A stretch of 64,000 bases of DNA, taken from Mycobacteriales bacterium (GTDB taxonomy: Bacteria; Actinomycetota; Actinomycetes; Mycobacteriales; SCTD01). The stretch lies in contig JAUJOY010000002.1 in assembly GCA_030447385.1 (NCBI GenBank), positions 308,224 through 372,223 of the forward strand, read 5' to 3'. Below the pieces are notes generated by a model. That model did not search any database and was not told where the DNA came from. It saw nothing but the letters and a program-made list of their open reading frames with translations. A program made the translations under genes and the position numbers. Shown piece after piece: positions 50,259-64,000 of this stretch (its first letter is position 1; every line of letters starts with the position of its first letter).

Positions 50259-51386
50259 GTGGCAGCTCCGCAGAACTACCTCGCGGTCATCAAGGTGGTC
50301 GGCATCGGCGGTGGCGGCGTCAACGCCGTCAACCGGATGATCGAGGTCGGCCTCAAGGGCGTCGAGTTCATCGCCATCAACACCGATGCCCAGGCGCTGC
50401 TCATGAGCGACGCGGACGTCAAGCTCGACATCGGCCGTGAGCTGACGCGCGGCCTGGGCGCGGGGGCTCAGCCCGACGTCGGCCGGCAGGCGGCCCAGGA
50501 CCACCAGGAGGAGATCGAGGAGGTCCTCAAGGGGGCCGACATGGTCTTCGTCACCGCGGGCGAGGGTGGCGGCACGGGCACGGGCGGTGCGCCCGTCGTC
50601 GCCAGCGTGGCGAGGGGACTCGGCGCGCTCACCATCGGCGTGGTCACCCGGCCGTTCTCCTTCGAGGGGCGCCGTCGGGCGCAGCAGGCCGAGGAGGGGA
50701 TCGACGCCCTCCGCGCCGAGGTGGACACCCTCATCATCATCCCGAACGACCGGCTGCTGTCCATCAGCGACCGCTCGGTCAGCGTCATGGACGCCTTCAA
50801 GAGCGCCGACCAGGTCCTGCTCTCGGGCGTCCAGGGCATCACCGACCTCATCACGACCCCGGGCCTGATCAACCTCGACTTCGCCGACGTCAAAGCCGTC
50901 ATGAGCGGGGCCGGCAGCGCCCTCATGGGGATCGGCAACGCCCGCGGGGACGACCGGGCCGCCGTCGCCGCCGAGATGGCCATCGCGAGCCCGCTGCTCG
51001 AAGCCAGCATGGACGGTGCCCACGGGGTCCTGCTCAACATCTCCGGGGGAAGCGACCTCGGCCTTTTCGAGATCAACGAGGCAGCGCAGCTGGTGGCGGA
51101 CGCCGCGCACCCCGAGGCCAACATCATCTTCGGTGCCGTCATCGACGACGCGCTCGGCGACGAGGTGCGCGTCACGGTGATCGCTGCCGGCTTCGACGCC
51201 GGCGCACCCACGCCGGTGCGGCGGGTCGAGACCCGCCGTCAGCCCGAGCCGGCGCCGGAGCCGGTCCCGACGGCCAAGCCGGCGCCGCCCTTCGCCCAGC
51301 AGCGCCCCCGGCCGATCGCACCGCAGCCCACCCGCCGCACCGTCGTCTTCGAGGACGACCTCGACGTGCCCGACTTCCTGAAGTAG
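50259..51386 (+). CDS. ftsZ: Cell division GTPase FtsZ
   Basis: [44 protein letters not shown]-terminal [13 protein letters not shown] start. Confidence 0.97.
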   Translation: MAAPQNYLAVIKVVGIGGGGVNAVNRMIEVGLKGVEFIAINTDAQALLMSDADVKLDIGRELTRGLGAGAQPDVGRQAAQDHQEEIEEVLKGADMVFVTAGEGGGTGTGGAPVVASVARGLGALTIGVVTRPFSFEGRRRAQQAEEGIDALRAEVDTLIIIPNDRLLSISDRSVSVMDAFKSADQVLLSGVQGITDLITTPGLINLDFADVKAVMSGAGSALMGIGNARGDDRAAVAAEMAIASPLLEASMDGAHGVLLNISGGSDLGLFEINEAAQLVADAAHPEANIIFGAVIDDALGDEVRVTVIAAGFDAGAPTPVRRVETRRQPEPAPEPVPTAKPAPPFAQQRPRPIAPQPTRRTVVFEDDLDVPDFLK

Positions 51387-51392
51387 CGCTCC

Positions 51393-52142
51393 CTGACGTC
51401 TGCTCCAGCGCTCCAGCTGCTCGCGGCCGGGCTCCCGGCCCCTGCCGTCGGCGGTTTCACGACCCGCCTCGGCGGCACGAGCGCTGCGCCCTACGACAGC
51501 CTCAACCTCGGCCTGCACGTCGCTGACGACCCCGAGCGGGTGGACGCCAACCGGCACCTCTTCGCTGCCGCCGCCGGGGTGGCGGTGGAGTTCCTGGTGT
51601 TCGCCGAGCAGGTGCACGGCAGCGGGGTCGCGGTGGTGCGGGCTCCGGGCGCTCGGGCGGTCGCGGGGGTGGACGCACTCGTGACCGCGACCCCAGGCCT
51701 CGGGCTGGTCGTGCTCTCGGCCGACTGCCTCGGGGTGCTCCTGGTCGATCCGGCCGCCGGCGTCGCGGCCGCGGCGCATGCGGGACGAAGGGGCCTGGTC
51801 TCAGGAGTGCTGCAGGCGACCCTCGCCGTGATGGGCGAGCTCGGCGCGACCGCGGCCGGGACCACGGCGGTCCTCGGCCCGGCTGCCTGCGGCCGGTGCT
51901 ACGAGCTGCCGGCCGAGCTGGCGGACGCGGTCGAGGCCGCCGTGCCCGGCGCCAGGTCGACCACCCGGCAGGGGACGGCGGCGGTCGACCTCGCTGCGGG
52001 GGCCGCCGGGCTGCTCCGGGCGCAGGGCGTACGCGCGGTGGGCGCCGTCGGCGGCTGCACGATCGAGCAGCCGAGCCTGCTGTTCTCCTACCGCCGCAGC
52101 GGCCGCACGGGCCGGCACGCGGCGTTCGTCCGGCTGGCATGA
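51393..52142 (+). CDS. pgeF: Purine nucleoside phosphorylase/polyphenol oxidase family (YfiH/YlmD)
   Basis: VGGFTTRLGGTSAAPYDSLNLGLHVADDP, VFAEQVHGSGV, LSADCLGVLLVD, AAAHAGRRGLVSGVL; no ATG/GTG/TTG between the ftsZ stop and the conserved N-terminus, CTG at 51393 proposed. Confidence 0.85.
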   Translation: MTSAPALQLLAAGLPAPAVGGFTTRLGGTSAAPYDSLNLGLHVADDPERVDANRHLFAAAAGVAVEFLVFAEQVHGSGVAVVRAPGARAVAGVDALVTATPGLGLVVLSADCLGVLLVDPAAGVAAAAHAGRRGLVSGVLQATLAVMGELGATAAGTTAVLGPAACGRCYELPAELADAVEAAVPGARSTTRQGTAAVDLAAGAAGLLRAQGVRAVGAVGGCTIEQPSLLFSYRRSGRTGRHAAFVRLA

Positions 52143-52828
52143 CACGGGCTGCGGCGCTGGCCGCGTCGCTCCAGGCGCTGGAGTTCCGGCTCGCCGCAGC
52201 CTGCGCCGCGGCCGGGCGCGCCAGGGACGACGTCACGCTGGTGGCGGTGAGCAAGACCCGCCCGTACGGCGACGTCGAGGTGCTGCGCGATCTCGGGCTG
52301 CGCGACTTCGGGGAGAACCGCGACCAGGAGGCCTCGGTCAAGGCCCGTGCCGTACCCGACGTGCGGTGGCACTTCGTGGGCAGCCTGCAGACCAACAAGG
52401 CGCGCCGGATCGCGTCGTACGCCTGCGCCGTGCACTCGGTCGACCGAGCGGCGCTCATAGCGCCGCTGGCCGACGGGGCGGCTCGGGCGCAACGCCGGAT
52501 CGAGGTGTTCCTGCAGGTCAGCCTGGACAACGGCCCGAACCGCGGCGGCGCGCCCGCCGCAGACGTGCCCGCGCTGGCGGACGCGGTGGCCGGAGCCGGC
52601 GGCCTGCTGCTGCGCGGGGTCATGGCCGTGGCGCCGCGGCAGGGTGATCCGGCCCGGGCGTTCGCCGCGCTGCACGAGGTCGCCGAGCGCCTTCGTCGCT
52701 ACCATCCGCAGGCCACCGCGATCAGCGCCGGGATGACCGGTGACCTGGAGGCGGCGATCGCCGCGGGCGCCACACACGTGCGTGTCGGAACGGCCTTGTT
52801 CGGCTGTCGGGCACCTGTGCTCCGGTAG
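52139..52828 (+). CDS. YggS/YlmE family PLP-binding protein
   Basis: VTLVAVSKTRPYGDVEVLRDLGLRDFGENRDQE, WHFVGSLQTNKAR, VHSVDR, SAGMTGDLEAAIAAGATHVRVGTALFG. Confidence 0.92.
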   Translation: MTRAAALAASLQALEFRLAAACAAAGRARDDVTLVAVSKTRPYGDVEVLRDLGLRDFGENRDQEASVKARAVPDVRWHFVGSLQTNKARRIASYACAVHSVDRAALIAPLADGAARAQRRIEVFLQVSLDNGPNRGGAPAADVPALADAVAGAGGLLLRGVMAVAPRQGDPARAFAALHEVAERLRRYHPQATAISAGMTGDLEAAIAAGATHVRVGTALFGCRAPVLR

Positions 52829-52908
52829 TCTGCGCGGCACCACCGTGACCTGACCGACCGCCCTGCGGCTCTCCCCGCGCGTCTCCGTTGTCGATCCGAG
52901 GAGCCCGA

Positions 52909-53466
52909 ATGCCCGGCGCCATGCGCAAGTTGGGTCTCTACCTTGGCCTGGTCGAAGACGACGAGGACAACCGCGGGTCGGCCTACGTCGACGACACGGA
53001 CGAGGAGGACGACGACGACGAGCTGGACCCGGCGCCGGTCGCCGTCGGCCCCCGCCGGTGGTCCGCCACCGACGACGCCCCGCGTGCCGCGCCGGTCCGG
53101 CGCCCGGTCGAGGCGCCGCTGCGTCAGTACGGCGCCGTCGCCGTGGACACCGCCCCGCGCGTCACCGCCCCGCCGGTGAGCGAGCCGAGCTACCGGATCA
53201 CGACGCTGCACCCCCGCACCTACAACGAGGCGCGCACGATCGGCGAGCACTACCGCCAGGGGACACCGGTGATCATGAACCTCACCGAGATGGACGACGT
53301 GGACGCCAAGCGCCTCGTCGACTTCGCCGCCGGCTTGATCTTCGGGCTGCGTGGCAGCATCGAGCGGGTCACCAACAAGGTGTTCCTGCTCTCGCCGCAG
53401 CATGTGAAGGTGACCGCCGAGGACAAGGCGCGCATCGCGGAGGGCGGATTCTTCAACCAGTCCTGA
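52909..53466 (+). CDS. sepF: Cell division protein SepF
   Basis: [80 protein letters not shown]. Confidence 0.94.
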   Translation: MPGAMRKLGLYLGLVEDDEDNRGSAYVDDTDEEDDDDELDPAPVAVGPRRWSATDDAPRAAPVRRPVEAPLRQYGAVAVDTAPRVTAPPVSEPSYRITTLHPRTYNEARTIGEHYRQGTPVIMNLTEMDDVDAKRLVDFAAGLIFGLRGSIERVTNKVFLLSPQHVKVTAEDKARIAEGGFFNQS

Positions 53467-53547
53467 TCGCGCGGGCGTGCACCGTCGTCGCCCGGCGCCT
53501 CGCCAGCCCCCTGACCCAGAACCCCCGACACCAGGAGCATTGCCCCC

Positions 53548-53835
53548 GTGCCTGCCGTGGCGACCGCGCTCTACTACGTGCTGCTGGTGTTCCTGCTGCT
53601 CCTGATCTTCCGCCTGGTCATGGAGTACGTCTTCCTGCTGGCGCGGTCCTACGAGCCCGCCGGTGCCGTCGCCGTTGCGCTCGAGATGGCCTACTCGGTG
53701 ACCGACCCACCGCTGAAGGCGCTGCGCCGGATCCTGCCGCCGCTGCGGATCGGCCAGGTCAGCCTGGACCTTGGCTTCATCGTGCTGTTCATCGTCGTGC
53801 GCATCCTCATGGGAGTGGTGGGGGAGTACCGATGA
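53548..53835 (+). CDS. YggT family membrane protein
   Basis: Hydrophobic; VTDPPLKALRRILPPLRIGQVSLDLGFIVLFIVVRILM. Confidence 0.9.
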   Translation: MPAVATALYYVLLVFLLLLIFRLVMEYVFLLARSYEPAGAVAVALEMAYSVTDPPLKALRRILPPLRIGQVSLDLGFIVLFIVVRILMGVVGEYR

Positions 53836-53884
53836 CGCGACCGCCTACCTTGCGAGAGCTGTATCCCGAGAGAGCTGGGACCCC

Positions 53885-54865
53885 GTGCCGCTGACTCCGA
53901 CTGACGTCGCCAACAAGCAGTTCCGCATCGCGTTCCGCGGCTACTCCCTCGACGAGGTCGACTCCTTCCTCGACGAGGTCGAGGCCGAGCTCGGCCGGCT
54001 GCTGCGCGACAACTCCGACCTGCGACAGCGGGCGGCCGCGCCGCCGGCGCCGGCTCCTTCGCCTGCGGCCGCACCGGGCGCCGGGCAGGGTGCGCCCACG
54101 CCGATGATGGGCCTGGAGGGGCAGGAGGCGGCCCTGCGCACTCTGCTGCTCGCCCAGCGCACCGCCGACGAGGCCATCGCGGAGGCCCGGGGGGAGGCCG
54201 ACGAGATCGTCTCGACCGCCCGCAACGAGGCCGAGCGCGTCCGCACCGAGGCGGAGCGAGCGGTGGCGTCCGCGCGGGCCGAAGCCGAGCGCCTGCTCGG
54301 AGGGGCCAGAGCAGAGGCCGACAGCGCCCTGGCAGCGTCCAGGAACCGCGCCGCCCGCCTCGACGCGGAGGTGGCCACCCAGATCGAGGCGGCGACCGGC
54401 GACCTCGAAGAGCGGCGCCGGGTCCTCGAGGTCCGCATCGAGGAGCTGCGGGCGTTCGAGCGCGAGTACCGAACCCGCCTCAAGGCCTACCTGACGACCC
54501 AGCTGCGTGAGCTCGACAGCCGGGTGGCTGCGGAGGACGCCGGGGCCGGGGTGCCGGCCGGCGCGCGTACGGCAGCCGTCGGCGCCGCAGGTCGCGGCCC
54601 GCAGGGGACGGGCGGTGCCGCTGCCGGGCCGGGCCCCACCGCGAGGCCGACCGGCGATTCCCGGGGGAACCCCGCGCCCGGGAGGGCCCCGGCCGGCAGG
54701 GAGGACGTCGCGCCGTCAGGACCGCCGCGGGAGGGACCGCGAGGGAGCCTGCGTGCTGTGCCCTACCCGGGCAACCCCGCGGCTCCCGCGTCGGGTGCCT
54801 GGCCCCCGGTGGCCCCACACGCGGAGCAGCCCCGCCGCGAGAAGGAACCCCCCGCGCCGCGTTAG
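53885..54865 (+). CDS. divIVA: DivIVA/Wag31 polar growth protein
   Basis: PLTPTDVANKQFRIAFRGYSLDEVDSFLDEVEAELGRLLRDN then long coiled coil; GTG start. Confidence 0.93.
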   Translation: MPLTPTDVANKQFRIAFRGYSLDEVDSFLDEVEAELGRLLRDNSDLRQRAAAPPAPAPSPAAAPGAGQGAPTPMMGLEGQEAALRTLLLAQRTADEAIAEARGEADEIVSTARNEAERVRTEAERAVASARAEAERLLGGARAEADSALAASRNRAARLDAEVATQIEAATGDLEERRRVLEVRIEELRAFEREYRTRLKAYLTTQLRELDSRVAAEDAGAGVPAGARTAAVGAAGRGPQGTGGAAAGPGPTARPTGDSRGNPAPGRAPAGREDVAPSGPPREGPRGSLRAVPYPGNPAAPASGAWPPVAPHAEQPRREKEPPAPR

Positions 54866-54970
54866 CGGGGGCCGTGCAATCATGCCCGACTTGTCCGGAA
54901 CTTGTCCGCTGCTCCACGGGACTAGGCTGCAGTCGCAGCACGCTCCCGACTGGCCGGAGGAACACTCAGC

Positions 54971-56494
54971 GTGATCGTCATCAGCGGGGTCTTGGTCCTC
55001 GTCGCCCTCATCCTGCTCGTCATCGGCGTGACGATGCAGGAGCTCGACTTCGTCTATGCCTCCATCGTGGTCAGCTTGGTGTCCCTGGTCTTCCTCGTCA
55101 TCGGGATCCTCCAGCGGCGTGGAAGCAGCAGCAGCGCCCCGGCTCCGTCGCGCGCTCCGGTGTCCGTGCCCGCCGGGGGGATCGATCGACCTGCTCCGCG
55201 CGCGGAGGTCACCACGGTGGCGCGGGCTCCCGCTCCCGCTCCCAGCGCGGCGCCGAGGACCTCGAAGCTGTCCGGTGTACCCGGCAAGGGCATGGCGCCT
55301 GCCCCGGCTGCGGCCGCTCCAGCCGCTGCGGTCGAGACGGTTCCCGACGAGGCGATCGAGGGCGGGATCGTGCTCGTCATGAGCGGCCGCCCGCGCTACC
55401 ACGTCGACGGCTGCCGCTACCTGTCGAGCAAGATCGCAGAGGAGATGGACGTTCTCGAGGCTCGCGAGGAGGGCTTCACCCCATGCGGCGTGTGCAAGCC
55501 CGACCAGGCGCTGCTCGAGGCCATCGAGGCAGGGGACTGGGACGACGAGCCGGTCGAGGACGAGCGGGTCGAGGACGAGCGGACCGAGGAGCCGGTGGCG
55601 GTGAGCGCTGCGGCCGGGGGGTCCCGCAAGCCGAGCACGACCCGAGCGCCCGCCGCCGTGACGGCCACGCTGTCGAAGGCGGCCGGGGCCGGCGCGGCCG
55701 TGTCCGGAGCCGCGCTCACGAAGACGCCGCTGGCGAAGACGCCGTTGGCGAAGACGCGGTTCGCGAAGGGCGCACCGGCACCAGCAGCGGAGGACGACGC
55801 AATGCCCAAAAACCCCAGGACCCCCAGAACTTCCACCACCCCGGCGACCGAGGCAGGCCCCGCAGAGTCTGCCGGCGTGACCAGCCCCGGCACCACCTCC
55901 CGTGGGCGCGGCACCGGCAAGGTCACCCCTACCGTGGCTGCACCCGGCGAAGCCTCCGAGTCCAGATCGGTCAGCAGAGGGTCGTCTCGCTCTAAGCAGC
56001 CTGCTCCGCCTGCCCCGCCCAAGCGGGCGGCGGGGGTGCCTGCCAAGCCCGGTGCGGCGAAGCTCGTCACCAAGCAGGGTGCCTCGAAGGTCACCAGCAG
56101 CGGCGGCGCCGACGGTGACACCTCTGGCGGAAGCATCTCCGGGGAGGCGGCTCTCAACTCACCCAGCTCGACCGACGTCTCGCCCCGGGCGATGCGCGGA
56201 GGACCGGAGCTCGCCGAGACCTCCGGCCCTTCGCCGGTCGCCACGAAGCCGGGCGCTCCTCGCCGAACGGCCGCAGCCGCCGCCGCAGCCGCCGGCACTG
56301 GTCCGGCAGTCGCCGGCGCTGGGGCCGCGACCCGCCCCCGTCGGGCGGGCTCGGTGGTTGTCGTCCCTGGTCGCCCCAGGTTCCACAAGCCGGGCTGCCG
56401 CTTCGTCAGGGACGCCGAGGACGCCGAGTCGCTCACGGCGAACCAGGCGGCGAAGAAGGGCTACAGCGCCTGCGGGGCGTGCAAGCCGGGCTAG
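54971..56494 (+). CDS. Membrane protein with two TM helices, Ala/Pro/Lys-rich linker and two Ada/TNase-like Cys-His modules
   Basis: Modules GRPRYHVDGCRYL...EEGFTPCGVCKPDQ and GRPRFHKPGCRFV...KKGYSACGACKPG; N-term MIVISGVLVLVALILLVIGVTM...ASIVVSLVSLVFLVIGIL. Confidence 0.8.
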   Translation: MIVISGVLVLVALILLVIGVTMQELDFVYASIVVSLVSLVFLVIGILQRRGSSSSAPAPSRAPVSVPAGGIDRPAPRAEVTTVARAPAPAPSAAPRTSKLSGVPGKGMAPAPAAAAPAAAVETVPDEAIEGGIVLVMSGRPRYHVDGCRYLSSKIAEEMDVLEAREEGFTPCGVCKPDQALLEAIEAGDWDDEPVEDERVEDERTEEPVAVSAAAGGSRKPSTTRAPAAVTATLSKAAGAGAAVSGAALTKTPLAKTPLAKTRFAKGAPAPAAEDDAMPKNPRTPRTSTTPATEAGPAESAGVTSPGTTSRGRGTGKVTPTVAAPGEASESRSVSRGSSRSKQPAPPAPPKRAAGVPAKPGAAKLVTKQGASKVTSSGGADGDTSGGSISGEAALNSPSSTDVSPRAMRGGPELAETSGPSPVATKPGAPRRTAAAAAAAAGTGPAVAGAGAATRPRRAGSVVVVPGRPRFHKPGCRFVRDAEDAESLTANQAAKKGYSACGACKPG

Positions 56495-56701
56495 TGGGAG
56501 CTACGCCTACCGGGGCTGGTGCGCTCATGCCAGGACCGGTGGGCCGTGGCTGTGGACGCTCACCTGCGTGTTGGCGGCAGGCGCGAAGCCTGCCCGGCTC
56601 TGCGCGACCCCCACTGCCCTGCCCAAGGACGTGGCGTCTCTCGTACGGCGGTGGGGGGTGGAGGCCGTGCGGGACGTCGTCGCCCAGACGCAGGCCCGAG
56701 C

Positions 56702-57202
56702 TCAGCCGGACGAAGACGCGCCGGCAAGTGCGGCCCGGACGCTCGACCGGAAGGGGTCCCGCACGGCCTTGACCCCGTGCTCGAGCATCTCGGGGGACGC
56801 GGGGATACCGGCCAGGTCGAGAACCAGCGCCAGGATCCCCAGTGCGTCGTGGCCGGCGGCGGCGCCCCTGCCGGTGACCAGGACGCGGTAGATGGTGATG
56901 TAGTGCCGGTTCGGGGTGTCGTAGGACCAGTCCACCGAACCGAGGTGCTGTGCGCTGCCGCGACTGCCGACGGCTCCGTTCCAGGGGCCGCTCCACACCT
57001 GGACGCCTGCAGGACCCGCCGAGAAGCGACCACCCCGTGAGACATCTGCGTGCTCCGCAGCGGCGAGCAGCGCGCGGGCCTCGCGATCGGGCAGCACGAG
57101 CGCCGGTCGGACCTGCAGGGCAACGACCGCCGGAGTGGACCGGGTGAGGCGGAAAGAGCGGTGGGCCGGCCGTACAGGCTCTGGGGCGGGGGAGCTGCTC
57201 AC
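56702..57202 (-). CDS. Hypothetical protein (166 aa)
   Basis: Intact ORF with ordered middle region LGSVDWSYDTPNRHYITIYRVLVT, between the Cys-module gene and ileS. Confidence 0.6.
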   Translation of the reverse strand: MSSSPAPEPVRPAHRSFRLTRSTPAVVALQVRPALVLPDREARALLAAAEHADVSRGGRFSAGPAGVQVWSGPWNGAVGSRGSAQHLGSVDWSYDTPNRHYITIYRVLVTGRGAAAGHDALGILALVLDLAGIPASPEMLEHGVKAVRDPFRSSVRAALAGASSSG

Positions 57203-57368
57203 CGGTGCCTCCGGGGGAGGGGCGCTGCTCCAGGTGGAGCAGCGCGGTGCGTCCTGTTCCCCATCGGGAGGCCCGGCCGCGATCTGACGGGGCCAGTCGG
57301 GTGATCATGCGGGTTCGGGCGCTGGCGGCCTGCTGCGGGAGGGAGCCGCTGCTCGCGGCCCCTGTCCG

Positions 57369-62189
<4,821 letters not shown>

Positions 62190-62193
<4 letters not shown>

Positions 62194-62726
62194 GCGACCA
62201 GGCCCAGGTCGCCTCGGCGAGAGCTCCGGCGCGCCGTACGCCTCTGCTGGCCCTCGTCGCGGCCTTCGTCCTCGCGCTGGACGTGGCCACGAAGTCTCTC
62301 GTGGTCGCCGAGCTGGAGGGCCGGCGGACGATCGAGCTGCTCGGCGGCCAGCTGCTCATCCGGGTGACCCGCAACTCGGGGGCGGCCTTCTCCTTCGCGG
62401 AGGGCTACACGCTCCTGTTCACGCTCGTCGCCATCGGCGTGATCGTGGTGATCGTCCGCATCTCACGGCGGCTCTACAGCTCGGCGTGGGCGCTCAGCCT
62501 CGGCCTGCTGCTCGGTGGAGCGACGGGCAACCTCCTCGACCGGCTGCTGCGCAGTCCCGGACCGGGCAGAGGAGCGGTCGTCGACTTCCTCGACTTCCAG
62601 GTCTGGCCCAGCTTCAACGTCGCCGACAGCGGCATCGTCGTCGGCGGCGTGCTGGCCGTGGTGCTGTCGTTCCGCGGGCTCGAGGTGGACGGCACCCGAG
62701 GAGGCCGCAGCTCGCAAGCCGCATGA
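62190..62726 (+). CDS. lspA: Lipoprotein signal peptidase
   Basis: [65 protein letters not shown] start proposed at 62190 with AGGAG (62180-62184). Confidence 0.92.
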
Positions 62727-62733
62727 TGTACGC

Positions 62734-63675
62734 GTGAGCCAGCGCCGGTCCCTGCCCGTCCCCGAAGGGCTCGACGGGATGCGACTGGACGCCGCCATCA
62801 GCCGGCTGTTCGGCGTGTCCCGCACGGCGGCGGCGGACCTGGTCGGCACCGGCGCGGCCAGCCTGGACGGCCAGGTGAGCACCAAGAGCGAGCGCGTGAC
62901 CACCGGCGCCGTGCTCGACGTCGACCTGCCCGATCCGCCGAAGCCGCCCGGCGTGGAGCCGGGCCCGGTCGAGCACCTGAGCGTGGTCCACGCCGACGAC
63001 GACCTGCTCGTCGTGGACAAGCCGGTCGGGGTCGCCGCGCACCCCAGTCCTGGCTGGGAGGGGCCGACGGTGCTCGGCGGCCTGGCCGCGGCCGGGCATC
63101 GCGTGAGCACGAGCGGAGCGGAGGAGCGGCAAGGCATCGTCCACCGGCTCGACGTCGGCACGAGCGGGCTGATGGTCGTCGCCAGGAGCGAGCGCGCCTA
63201 CACCGTCCTCAAGGACGCCTTCCGGGAACGGACGGTCGACAAGCGCTACCACGCCCTCGTGCAGGGCCACCCCGACCCGTCGAGCGGCACCATCGACGCG
63301 CCGATCGACCGCCACCCGAGCTCGGCGTACCGGTTCGCCGTCGTGGCCGGCGGTCGGGACAGCGTCACGCACTACGAGACGATCGAGGCGTTCCGGCACG
63401 CGTCGCTGCTCGAGGTCCACCTGGAGACCGGCCGCACCCACCAGATCCGCGTGCACATGGCGGCGGTGCGGCACCCGTGCGTGGGCGACGTCACGTACGG
63501 GGCGGACCCGACGCTCTCGCGCAAGCTCGGACTGGAGCGGCAGTGGCTGCATGCGGTGCGGCTGTCGTTCGCCCACCCCGCAGACGGGAGCTGGGTGAGC
63601 TTCGACAGCGCCTACCCGGAGGACCTGCGGCGCGCGCTGGAGCGGGTCGCGGAGGCCGACGGCGGCCGGCTGTGA
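62734..63675 (+). CDS. rluD: RluD-family pseudouridine synthase
   Basis: N-terminal S4-like region; [48 protein letters not shown] start. Confidence 0.92.
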   Translation: MSQRRSLPVPEGLDGMRLDAAISRLFGVSRTAAADLVGTGAASLDGQVSTKSERVTTGAVLDVDLPDPPKPPGVEPGPVEHLSVVHADDDLLVVDKPVGVAAHPSPGWEGPTVLGGLAAAGHRVSTSGAEERQGIVHRLDVGTSGLMVVARSERAYTVLKDAFRERTVDKRYHALVQGHPDPSSGTIDAPIDRHPSSAYRFAVVAGGRDSVTHYETIEAFRHASLLEVHLETGRTHQIRVHMAAVRHPCVGDVTYGADPTLSRKLGLERQWLHAVRLSFAHPADGSWVSFDSAYPEDLRRALERVAEADGGRL

Positions 63676-63721
63676 GGGGCTGGGGAACGGGCGGTGGAGT
63701 GGGCGCTGAAGCCTGGGACGC

Positions 63722-63769
63722 CGTGCCCGGCGCTGGCACGGGCGCCGTGCCCGGCGCTGGGACGGGCGC
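63722..63769. repeat. 24-bp tandem duplication (gtgcccggcgctggcacgggcgcc / gtgcccggcgctgggacgggcgct)
   Basis: Two near-identical units read directly. Confidence 0.8.
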
Positions 63770-63775
63770 TGCCCG

Positions 63776-64000
63776 GTGAGCCTGCGCGATCTCGACGACC
63801 GGTTCGCCGCCAGCGGCCCGCTCGGCCTCGTCCGCGAGGTGCCTCAGCTCGGGCTGCTGGTGGTCACCGCCGTCTTCCTGGCCGGCAGCGCCGCCGCGCT
63901 GACCCTGCGCGAGGACGCGGCACGCCCCACGTCTGCGCGGGAGCAGCCGGGAGCGCCGGGGCTGCTGACCGAGCTCGGGCCGCCCGTCGGCAGCAGCGTC
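63776..64000 (+). CDS. Hypothetical single-TM protein, truncated at window end
   Basis: VSLRDLDDRFAASGPLGLVREVPQLGLLVVTAVFLAGSAAALTLRED...; GTG start, open to window edge. Confidence 0.5.
   Translation, partial: MSLRDLDDRFAASGPLGLVREVPQLGLLVVTAVFLAGSAAALTLREDAARPTSAREQPGAPGLLTELGPPVGSSV

Overview
High-GC actinobacterial chromosome window with no tRNA, rRNA, CRISPR or transposase recognised. Left third: a carotenoid region (CrtI, GGPP synthase, two further CrtI/CrtD-like oxidoreductases, glycosyltransferase, CruF-like hydratase, CrtA-like monooxygenase) interrupted by map, metF, an SRPBCC protein, a CDP-alcohol phosphatidyltransferase and a DUF3494 ice-binding-like protein paired with a class E/F sortase. 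Next is a sulfur/siroheme block (cysH, sir, fused cysG-type gene, chelatase) that carries an unannotated 22-aa leader peptide and an unannotated 56-aa Zn-ribbon protein. Then comes an SOS/translesion block with a perfect LexA-type palindrome, DUF6504, a SAV_6107-type HEPN protein, dnaE2, a methyltransferase and dinB. A TgpA/DUF58/MoxR operon follows. The right half is a dcw division/cell-wall cluster (mraZ to divIVA) continuing to ileS (with a translational T-box), a K/A-repeat DksA/TraR gene, lspA and rluD. Most notable: a PAS-GGDEF diguanylate cyclase with intact active and inhibitory sites inserted between ftsQ and ftsZ; a small membrane protein between mraZ and rsmH; two micro-ORFs that overlap both neighbours in the dcw operon; three genes whose best start codon is CTG; and two apparent frameshifts in the K/A repeat tract of the DksA-like gene. 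All homology calls are from reading the sequence; no database search was run.
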